From the NCBI GenBank assembly GCA_963803755.1, contig CAWDNP010000009.1:1-25483 (forward strand): a stretch of 25,483 bases of DNA, given 5' to 3'. The stretch's first letter is position 1; every line of letters begins with the position of its first letter. The position numbers and the translations under genes were made by a program. The stretch comes from CAVUPF01 sp963803755. Its GTDB lineage: Bacteria; Actinomycetota; Thermoleophilia; Solirubrobacterales; 70-9. A model generated the notes under the pieces. It saw only the letters and a list, made by a program, of their open reading frames with translations. It was not told the origin of the DNA and did not search any database. This document shows positions 8,130 through 14,409 of this stretch, in pieces.

Positions 8130-9001
8130 TGTCGATCATCATCGGCAACGAGACGAGACTGGTCGTCTCCGGCCTGACCGGCCGCGAGGGCTCCTTCCAC
8201 GGGCTGCGCAACCGCGACTACGGTACCGCCCTCGTCGCCGGGGTCACTCCCGGCAAGGGCGGGCAAGAGGTGGACGGGGTGCCGGTGTTCGACACGATCT
8301 CTGAGGCGGTCGAGCAGGCGGGTGCCAACACCTCGATGATCTTCGTGCCGGCGCGCTTTGCCGCCCCCGCGATCGATGAGGCGATCGACTCCGGTGTCGA
8401 GACGGTGATCGCGATCACCGAGGGCATCCCCGTGCTCGACATGCTGAAGACCTACTGGAAAGCGAAAGAGGCCGGAGTGCGGCTGATCGGCCCCAACTGC
8501 CCCGGCGTGCTCTCGCCCGGCAAGGCCAATGTCGGGATCATCCCCGCCCAGTTCTTCGACCGGGGCAAGATCGGCGTCGTTTCCAAGTCGGGCACCTTGA
8601 CCTACCAGATCGGAAACGAGCTGAAGCAGGCGAGCGAGGGCAACTCCTCGATCGTCGGCATCGGCGGCGACCCAATCGTCGGCTCGGACTTCATCGACAT
8701 CCTCACCCTCTTTGAGGCCGACCTCGAGACCGAGCTGATCGTGATGGTCGGCGAGATCGGCGGCGACGCCGAGGAGCGGGCGGCCGAGTTCATCGCTGCC
8801 GAGATCTCCAAGCCGGTCGTCGCCTACATCGCCGGCTTCACGGCACCCCCCGGCAAGCAGATGGGCCACGCCGGCGCGATCATCTCCGGCTCCTCGGGCA
8901 CGGCGCAGGCAAAGAAGGAAGCGCTAGAAGCCAAGGGCGTGCGGGTCGGCGAAAGCCCGACCGAGACGGCCAGAATCGCCGTCGAGACGCTGCGCGGCTA
9001 G
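8129..9001 (+). CDS. sucD: Succinyl-CoA ligase alpha subunit
   Basis: Alpha subunit of succinyl-CoA synthetase: binds CoA and carries the phosphohistidine intermediate. The 290-aa protein shows the CoA-binding Rossmann part (GLTGREGSFHGLRNRDYGT, IAITEGIPVLDM), RLIGPNCPGVLSPGK, KIGVVSKSGTLTYQ, GIGGDPIVGSDFIDIL, and the active-site His in GKQMGHAGAII. ATG 8129 overlaps the restored sucC stop as TGATG, typical of sucCD coupling. No other TCA-cycle gene is adjacent. Confidence 0.96.
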   Translation: MSIIIGNETRLVVSGLTGREGSFHGLRNRDYGTALVAGVTPGKGGQEVDGVPVFDTISEAVEQAGANTSMIFVPARFAAPAIDEAIDSGVETVIAITEGIPVLDMLKTYWKAKEAGVRLIGPNCPGVLSPGKANVGIIPAQFFDRGKIGVVSKSGTLTYQIGNELKQASEGNSSIVGIGGDPIVGSDFIDILTLFEADLETELIVMVGEIGGDAEERAAEFIAAEISKPVVAYIAGFTAPPGKQMGHAGAIISGSSGTAQAKKEALEAKGVRVGESPTETARIAVETLRG

Positions 9002-9066
9002 GCGCAACTCTCACCTGGCTGGCGTGTCTGGGGAGTAGACGTCGCAAGCGAGCGAAGGGGGGTGCG

Positions 9067-10746
9067 ATGTTTTCCAGTCGGCTCAGGGGATTCAAGCGCT
9101 GCGCGTTTTCGGCCTTCTTGGTCGCAGCCTTGGCGATGGCTGCACCGGCTGCCGCCGCGCGTAACGCCTACGTCGCCAACGCCGGCAGTGGGACCGTCTC
9201 CGTCATCGACGTGGGAACGAACTCCGCGACCGGGTCAATCCCGGTCGGCGTCGGGCCGCGCGACGTGGCGATCACCCCTGACGGGCAGTTTGCCTACGTA
9301 ACCAACGAAATCGACGACACCGTCTCGGTGATCGCCACCGCGAGCAACACGGTGGTTGGCACGATCGCGGTCGGTGTGGGCTCCAAGCCGCGTGGCATCG
9401 CGATCTCCCCCGACGGTCAGACCGCCTGGGTCGCCGACTCGGGTGACAATAAGGTCTCGGTGATCGCCACCGCGAGCAACACGGTGGTTGGCACGCCGAT
9501 CGAAGTCGGGAGCGAACCCGACGGGATCGCCATCTCCCCCGACGGCGCTGCCGCCTTCGTCGTCCAGAAAGGAGGCGCTGTCTCGATCATCAACACGACC
9601 ACCCGAGCGGTGACCGGCACGGTCCCCGACGCCCTGGGGCCCTCCCAGATCGCGATCGGCCCGCGCGGCGGGCGCGCCTTCGTCACCAACCGCGGCGCGG
9701 ATTCTGTGACCGCCTTCAATCCCACCAACGGGCAGGTGGTGGGCACGCCGATCACGGTCGGCGCCCAGCCGTCCGGAATTGCAGTCGGGCCGAGCGGCAC
9801 GCTTGCCTACGCGGCCGGCTTCGGCGCCGGCACCCTGACCCCAATCAACACCGCCACGAGCGCGCCCGGCACGGCGATCACAGGCTTCAACGGCCCCGAA
9901 GGCGTCGCGGTGAACCCGGGCGGCTCGCAGCTCTACGTCTCAAACTCGGGTGGCGGCGTGGTCACCGTGGTCAACACGGCAACCAACGTCCTCTCGGCCT
10001 CGATCCCGGTCGGGAAAGAACCCGCTGGTATCGCGATCGCCCCCGACCAGCCCCCCACCGCCTCCTTCCTGATCACGCCGCCGAAGGGGATCGCCCGGCA
10101 AAAGCTCACCTTCCACGCCGGCGCCTCCAAGGATCCCGACGGCACGATCGCCACCTATGCCTGGGAATTCGGCGACGGCACCCGCTCGAAGGGCTCACAG
10201 GCAACCCTCACGCACACCTACACGCGGCCGGGCACCTACACGGTCAGCCTCACGCTCACCGACAACGAAGGCTGCTCGACCGAACTCATCTACACCGGGC
10301 AGACCGCCTCCTGCAACGGCTCCGCCGTCGCACACACCACCGCCACGATCGTCGTGGCCGACGACAAGGGGCCAGTGCTCCGCCTCGCCGGCGCCAGGCG
10401 ACAGCGCGTGCGCGGGTGGCTCAACGTCTTCGCGCAGTGCCCGCAGGAGGCGTGCAGGGTAAACGCCAGCGCCGTTGTCGTGACGACCACCCTGCGACGT
10501 GGGAGGGCAGTGTCCGGGAAGCGGCGGATCGGCTCGGCGCGGGCGTCGCTCACGGCCGGCGCATGGAGGAAGCTGAGCGTGTCAGTGCCGCGGGGCGCCC
10601 GCCGCGCCGTCCTGCGGGCGCTGCGCAGCGGCGGCGCGGCTGACGCCCAGCTAAAGGTGGTAGCCACCGACGAAAACGGCTTCAAGACCACCCACACGCG
10701 CTTCGTCAAGCTCATCGGCGCCCACCGCCGGCGAGGGCATCGCTGA
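9067..10746 (+). CDS. Secreted YVTN-type beta-propeller protein with PKD domain
   Basis: A 559-aa exported protein. Residues 1-30 form a signal peptide (basic MFSSRLRGFKRC, hydrophobic core, APAAAA cleavage region). About seven YVTN/NHL-like propeller blades follow, with repeated phrases such as AYVTNEIDDTVSVI, VGVGPRDVAITPDG and SNSGGGVVTVVNT. A PKD domain follows (PPTASFLITPP ... WEFGDGTRSKG ... HTYTRPGTYTVSLTLTD), then a Cys-containing, Arg-rich C-terminal domain ending HRRRGHR. This layout is common for Thermoleophilia surface or cell-wall proteins; ligand and role are unknown. The purine-rich AAGGGGGG upstream can act as ribosome site for ATG 9067. It has the same general plan (repeats, PKD, basic tail) as the broken protein at 2349-4266. 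Confidence 0.88.
   Translation: MFSSRLRGFKRCAFSAFLVAALAMAAPAAAARNAYVANAGSGTVSVIDVGTNSATGSIPVGVGPRDVAITPDGQFAYVTNEIDDTVSVIATASNTVVGTIAVGVGSKPRGIAISPDGQTAWVADSGDNKVSVIATASNTVVGTPIEVGSEPDGIAISPDGAAAFVVQKGGAVSIINTTTRAVTGTVPDALGPSQIAIGPRGGRAFVTNRGADSVTAFNPTNGQVVGTPITVGAQPSGIAVGPSGTLAYAAGFGAGTLTPINTATSAPGTAITGFNGPEGVAVNPGGSQLYVSNSGGGVVTVVNTATNVLSASIPVGKEPAGIAIAPDQPPTASFLITPPKGIARQKLTFHAGASKDPDGTIATYAWEFGDGTRSKGSQATLTHTYTRPGTYTVSLTLTDNEGCSTELIYTGQTASCNGSAVAHTTATIVVADDKGPVLRLAGARRQRVRGWLNVFAQCPQEACRVNASAVVVTTTLRRGRAVSGKRRIGSARASLTAGAWRKLSVSVPRGARRAVLRALRSGGAADAQLKVVATDENGFKTTHTRFVKLIGAHRRRGHR
9322..9495 (+). repeat. 42-bp exact repeat between two propeller blades
   Basis: Positions 9322-9363 and 9454-9495 are identical, offset 132 bp (44 codons), coding VSVIATASNTVVGT twice. 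It reflects blade duplication in the propeller. Confidence 0.85.
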
Positions 10747-10781
10747 ACGCGCCGAGAACCGTGCGATCGCGGGGGCGTTGC

Positions 10782-10787
10782 TAGGGT
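10782..10787 (+). promoter_or_regulatory. Candidate -10 (TAGGGT) for leaderless aminotransferase
   Basis: TAGGGT ends 8 nt before ATG 10796, with no Shine-Dalgarno between. The position favours ATG 10796 over the TTG at 10778, which would lie upstream of the predicted transcription start. Confidence 0.4.
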
Positions 10788-10795
10788 CGGACCCG

Positions 10796-11899
10796 ATGGC
10801 CGGCGAAACGATCTCCTTTGCCCGTGGCGCGCCCAGCGCCGACATCCTCCCGCACGATGCGGTCCGGGAGGCGGCTGCCATCGCCCTCGCCCAGGACTGG
10901 GATCGGGCGCTCTCCTATGGGACTGGGATCGGGCATCCGGGCCTCTGTGAGTGGATTGCCGAGAGACACGGGGGGCTCGACGCCTCGCAGGTGATGGTCA
11001 CCAACGGGTCGCTGGAGGCTGGGGCGATGCTGTTCGAGCATCTGTTGGAGCCGGGTGACCGGGTGCTCGTCGAGCAGCCCTCCTACGACAGGACGCTGCT
11101 TCTCCTGCAGCGCCTGGGAGTCGAGCTGGTGCCGGTTCCGCTCGAGGCAGACGGGGTCGACCTCGCGGCCTTCGAGGCGGCGCTCGCGGCGGGGCCGGTC
11201 AAGCTCGCCCACATCATTCCCAACTTTCACAATCCGGCCGGCTGCACGCTCTCGACCGAGAAGCGCGCGCGCCTGGTCGAGCTGGCCGCCGAGCATGGCT
11301 TCTGGGTCTTCGAGGACGACCCCTACCGGGAGCTGCCCTTCGAGGGCGAGGCGCTGGAGACGATGCTCTCGATCGACCGTGCAGGCCGCGTCATCCACGC
11401 CTCCTCGTTCTCAAAGACGGTCAGCCCCGGGGTGCGGGTCGGCTACTTGGCCGGCCCCCCCGAGGAGATCGCCAAGATGGCCATGCGGGCCAACGAGACT
11501 TACATCTCCCCCAACATGCTGGCCGAGGCGATCGTGCTGGAGTTGTGCCGCTCCGGGGCGCTTGACCGCAACATCGAGTTCGTCAAGGGGGCGCTGCGCG
11601 AGCGCCGCGACGCGCTCATGGCGGCGCTGCGCGAGCGAATCCCCGAGGCCGAGTTCGTCGTTCCCGGCGGCGGCTACTTCCTCTGGCTCGACCTCGCCGA
11701 GGGCACCGACGCGCCGGCGCTGCTCGCCGAGGCAAAGGGCGAAGGGGCCACCTTCGTCGCCGGCCCCGACTTCATGCTGGAGGGCGGCGAGAGCAGCCTC
11801 CGCCTCTCCTTTGCCCCGGTGCCGGCGGAGCGGATCGCCGAGGGCGTTTCCCGCATCGCCCGGGCGCTGTACCGCGTCCGCGCCGGCTCGCCCGCCTAG
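10796..11899 (+). CDS. PLP-dependent aminotransferase, class I/II (2-aminoadipate/aromatic type)
   Basis: A 367-aa fold-type I aminotransferase. Seen: substrate-arm region SYGTGIGHPGLCEWIAERHG, VTNGSLEAGAML, EQPSYDR, the PLP-ring Asn/Asp segment IIPNFHNPAGCTLS and FEDDPYRELPFEG, the Schiff-base lysine in SSFSKTVSPGVRVGYLAGP, and the C-terminal Arg in SSLRLSFAPV that holds the substrate carboxylate. This pattern matches the LysN/MocR-like aminotransferase group (2-aminoadipate, kynurenine, branched or aromatic substrates); the exact amino acid cannot be read from sequence. No N-terminal HTH is present, so it is not a MocR regulator. Its TAG stop interlocks with the TAG of the convergent mntR-like gene on the palindrome CTAG (11896-11899). 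Confidence 0.88.
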   Translation: MAGETISFARGAPSADILPHDAVREAAAIALAQDWDRALSYGTGIGHPGLCEWIAERHGGLDASQVMVTNGSLEAGAMLFEHLLEPGDRVLVEQPSYDRTLLLLQRLGVELVPVPLEADGVDLAAFEAALAAGPVKLAHIIPNFHNPAGCTLSTEKRARLVELAAEHGFWVFEDDPYRELPFEGEALETMLSIDRAGRVIHASSFSKTVSPGVRVGYLAGPPEEIAKMAMRANETYISPNMLAEAIVLELCRSGALDRNIEFVKGALRERRDALMAALRERIPEAEFVVPGGGYFLWLDLAEGTDAPALLAEAKGEGATFVAGPDFMLEGGESSLRLSFAPVPAERIAEGVSRIARALYRVRAGSPA

Positions 11900-12607
11900 C
11901 GGCCGTATCGATCCGAGGACAGGATGAGCTGCTCGGGGATCGCCGCGCGCGGGGGCGGAGCCGGGTCGGCGCGAACCGAGACCGTCTCGGCGACGCTGCG
12001 GCTGACCTGGTGGGAGCCGTCGGCGGAGACGATCGTCACGCCGTTCTCGTCTGAGTCCGCGACCTTGCCCTCCAGCCCCGGGCTCAGCCCGGCGTCCTTG
12101 AGGTAGTGCAGCAGGTCCTCGGCCTCATTCTCAAAGCGCAGGACGCGCACGTCGGCGCCGACCACGACGTCGGCTAGTAGCGAGCCCTGCTCGCGAGCGC
12201 CCTCGACGATTGGGTGACCGTGCGGGCACGTCGTCGCGTCGCCGATCGCAGCCCGCATCCGCTCCTCCAGCACCGGCGACATTGCGTGCTCGATTCGCTC
12301 CGCCTCCTCGTGTACCTCATCCCAGGGAATGCCGAGCACGTCAGTGAGGAAGCGCTCGATCATCCGGTGCCGGCGGACGATGTGGCTGGCGTGCTCGCGG
12401 CCCGACGCGGTGAACTCAAGCGATTTGTCGGCGCTGCGCTCGACGTAGCCGTCCTCGATGAGGCGGCCGATCATCTCGTGCACGGTGGGGGGAGAGCTGC
12501 ATCGCGCGGGCGACGTTGGCGCCGGTCATCGGCAGCCCGGCCTCCTCCAGCCAGAACATGATCTCCAGGTACTCCTGCTCGGCTACCGTCGCGGTCTCCT
12601 GGGACAC
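11896..12607 (-). CDS. DtxR/MntR-family metal-dependent repressor, one-base frameshift
   Basis: Metal-sensing transcriptional repressor with N-terminal winged helix, dimer/metal domain and C-terminal SH3-like domain. GTG 12607 follows AGGAGGAG (12614-12621 on the minus strand) by 6 nt. The N-terminal frame reaches MQLSP, then breaks in the six-G run 12487-12492; removing one G gives MQLSPTVHEMIGRL and a continuous 236-aa protein. In the corrected protein, His80, Glu84, His99, Glu106 and His107 align with DtxR ligands H79, E83, H98, E105 and H106. The DtxR Cys102 position is Glu103, and the N-terminal EYLE (E12, E15) matches MntR D8/E11. That is the manganese-type set, so it is probably an Mn sensor. 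No transporter target is adjacent. Confidence 0.85.
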
Positions 12608-12641
12608 GGGGCGCTCCTCCTCGACTCCGGGTTGGGCTCCG

Positions 12642-12647
12642 ATACTA
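12642..12647 (-). promoter_or_regulatory. Candidate -10 (TAGTAT) of the DtxR/MntR-like gene
   Basis: Minus-strand TAGTAT lies in the 115-nt gap between the HAD stop and GTG 12607. It would give a leader of about 28 nt that contains the strong AGGAGGAG ribosome site, unlike the leaderless genes nearby. Confidence 0.4.
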
Positions 12648-12708
12648 GAGGGGTCGCCTTCCGGCCTCCACCCGCCCGGCGGGGAGGGGCGTGCCCGTCC
12701 TCTCTTCG

Positions 12709-12728
12709 CACTGAGCGCGGGCTCAGTG
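12709..12728 (-). terminator. Hairpin overlapping the stop codon of the HAD phosphatase gene
   Basis: CACTGAGC (12709-12716) pairs perfectly with GCTCAGTG (12721-12728) around a 4-nt loop. The TGA of the minus-strand gene (12725-12723) is inside the stem. No T-run follows, so it is a GC-rich terminator or 3'-end stabiliser at best. Confidence 0.45.
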
Positions 12729-13538
12729 CCGCTCGATGAGGGTCGAGACGACCGCCTCGTAGAAGCCCTCTCCCATGTGGCCCTCAGTGACGGTGACGTT
12801 GTCCCAGTCGGTGAGGGCGCCGCGCAGGCCGGGGTCGCGCTCGGGCCCGTTGGCGACGACGAAGAAGCGCCCGACCGCACTAGCCACCTCCAGGTCCTCG
12901 ACCGAGTCGCCCACTGCGATGCACTCGGCGCGCTCGTAGCCCCGGACGCGGGCGTGGGCGGCGACGGCGCCGGCCTTGCTGACCACGTTGGGGACGAGGT
13001 GGTAGGCGTGAGCGGGTCCCTCGAGGGCGGGCATCTCGCGACCGATCGCGCCGTTGTCGAGCAGGCGCAGGTCCTCGTGGCCGCGTTCTCTGAGCAGCGC
13101 ATTGGCCTCCTCGACGTCGACCTTGCCGCGGAAGAGGTGGGAGAGGACGCGGCCGTGGTGCCAGGGGGAGTGATATTCGAGTCGCTCATCGAAGTGCTCG
13201 AACAGCAGCTTCGGGATGCCCCGCTCCTCGATCTGCTCATAGACGGTGCCGTTCTCGTCAGGGACCAGCTCGCCGGTCAGCAGCGTCGTCTCGCCATCGA
13301 TCGCGAAGGCGCAGCCGGCCTCATAGATATAGGAGTTCTGCCCCATCAGGCGAGCCGCCTCGTGGACCTGGGGCTCGCGGCGGCCCGACATGATCACGAC
13401 CTCGACCCCGGCCCGGTGGCAGGCCTCCAGGCCACGGGCCTGGGCGAGGGAGAAGGCGCCTTCGGCGTCGCGGAAGAGGGAGCTGTCACTGCCGAGCAGG
13501 GTTCCGTCGAGGTCGGTATAGACGCACTTCAGGGGCAT
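12723..13538 (-). CDS. HAD-superfamily phosphatase, Cof/type IIB-like
   Basis: A 271-aa HAD phosphatase. Motif I is YTDLDGTLLGSD, motif II VIMSGRR, the motif III lysine lies in PNVVSKAGAV, and motif IV is AVGDSVEDLEVASAVGRF. A long insertion between motifs II and III is the type-C2 cap of Cof-like or sugar-phosphatase enzymes. Substrates in this family are small phosphorylated metabolites (sugar phosphates, FMN, phosphoglycerate conjugates); none can be chosen here. The start at ATG 13538 is chosen because the motif begins four residues later, and the upstream in-frame extension would overlap the divergent folP gene. It is followed on the same strand, after a hairpin, by the MntR-like gene. 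Confidence 0.85.
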   Translation of the reverse strand: MPLKCVYTDLDGTLLGSDSSLFRDAEGAFSLAQARGLEACHRAGVEVVIMSGRREPQVHEAARLMGQNSYIYEAGCAFAIDGETTLLTGELVPDENGTVYEQIEERGIPKLLFEHFDERLEYHSPWHHGRVLSHLFRGKVDVEEANALLRERGHEDLRLLDNGAIGREMPALEGPAHAYHLVPNVVSKAGAVAAHARVRGYERAECIAVGDSVEDLEVASAVGRFFVVANGPERDPGLRGALTDWDNVTVTEGHMGEGFYEAVVSTLIERH

Positions 13539-13550
13539 GGGCGCGGCCGC

Positions 13551-13557
13551 TACGGTA
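13551..13557. promoter_or_regulatory. Shared, symmetric -10 element (TACGGTA) for divergent genes
   Basis: On the plus strand TACGGT (13551-13556) ends 7 nt before GTG 13564 of folP. On the minus strand TACCGT (13557-13552) ends 13 nt before ATG 13538 of the HAD gene. The two starts are only 25 nt apart, so one AT-containing site in GC-rich DNA may serve both directions. Confidence 0.45.
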
Positions 13558-13563
13558 GCCGAC

Positions 13564-14409
13564 GTGTGGAGACTCGCCGATCGCACCCTCGACTTCGCTC
13601 AGCCGGTTGCTGCTGGGATCGTCAACGTGACCGTCGACTCGATGTTCGAGGGCGCTCGGAGCGGGACGTCTGAGCAGGCCGTGAGGGACGGGTTGGGGCT
13701 GGTCGAGGCCGGGTTCGACATGCTCGACGTGGGAGCGGTTGCGGCGCGGAGCGGGCCTCCTGTCGATCCGCAGGAGGAGGCCGCGGCGCTGGTTCCCGCT
13801 GTCGAAGGCTTGGCCGCGGCGGGGGTACCCGTGTCAGCCGACACCTTCTCGGTTGAGGTGGCACGGCGGGCTCTGGTGGCGGGCGCGGTCGCCGTCAACG
13901 ACATCTCGGGAGGCTCCGAGGAGATGTTCGGGCTATTGGCGGAAACCGGCTGCGGCTACGTGCTGATGCATATCGAGGGGCCGCCGCGGGTGGACCGGCC
14001 CTGGCGCGATTACGGTGACGTGGTCGATCACCTGAGGGTCTGGTTTGAAGCGAGGGTCGAGTTGGCCCGAGGGCTTGGGGTGGCGGAGGAGCAGATCGCC
14101 ATCGACCCCGGACTCGACTTCGACCTCAGCCCCGAGCAGGACCTGGAGGTCCTGCGCCGGCTCGCCGAGCTGCGCGCGCTGGGACTGCCGCTCTACGTCT
14201 CCCTCTCGCGCAAGGACTTCATCGGCGCGTTGCTGGGGGGGTCCTGGGAGGGACGGCTGCCGGCGTCTGAGCGCGAGTGGGGCACCGTCGCCGCCACCAC
14301 CCTGGCGGTCCGCAGCGGTGCCGACATCCTCCGCATCCACGATCGCAGCTCGCTGCAGGCGGTCAGGGTCGCGGGGCGGATCGCGCGGGCCGCCCGGAGC
14401 GCCGCCTAG
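13564..14409 (+). CDS. folP: Dihydropteroate synthase
   Basis: Condenses 6-hydroxymethyl-dihydropterin pyrophosphate with p-aminobenzoate in folate synthesis (sulfonamide target). The TIM-barrel motifs are divergent but keep the key residues: GIVNVTVDSM (usual NVTPDSF; Asn kept), DVGAVAARSG (usual ESTRPG loop; Arg kept), SADTFS, AVNDISGG, YVLMHIEG, IDPGLDF, SLSRKDFIG (Lys kept) and RIHDRS (Arg and His kept). The product is 281 aa from GTG 13564. That start is preferred to ATG 13537 because the TACGGT element sits 7 nt upstream and ATG 13537 overlaps the divergent HAD start. It overlaps the next gene by one base (TAGTG). No other folate gene is near. Confidence 0.88.
   Translation: MWRLADRTLDFAQPVAAGIVNVTVDSMFEGARSGTSEQAVRDGLGLVEAGFDMLDVGAVAARSGPPVDPQEEAAALVPAVEGLAAAGVPVSADTFSVEVARRALVAGAVAVNDISGGSEEMFGLLAETGCGYVLMHIEGPPRVDRPWRDYGDVVDHLRVWFEARVELARGLGVAEEQIAIDPGLDFDLSPEQDLEVLRRLAELRALGLPLYVSLSRKDFIGALLGGSWEGRLPASEREWGTVAATTLAVRSGADILRIHDRSSLQAVRVAGRIARAARSAA

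Noticed and set aside
6815..8869. Very long open frame on the minus strand opposite sucC-sucD
   Set aside because: Its translation is rich in Asp, Arg, His and Leu without motifs. It is the GC-rich antisense shadow of well-recognised genes.
9322..9495. Short regular repeats as a CRISPR-like array
   Set aside because: The repeats are in-frame coding repeats of beta-propeller blades, with protein-level periodicity and no spacers. No CRISPR array was seen elsewhere.
10778..10795. TTG 10778 as start of the aminotransferase
   Set aside because: It would lie upstream of the probable -10 at 10782. ATG 10796 begins at the conserved part.
14277..14408. Upstream start for the helicase inside folP
   Set aside because: The extension is Arg/His/Pro-rich frame-shadow sequence. 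GTG 14409 overlapping the folP stop is the natural coupled start.
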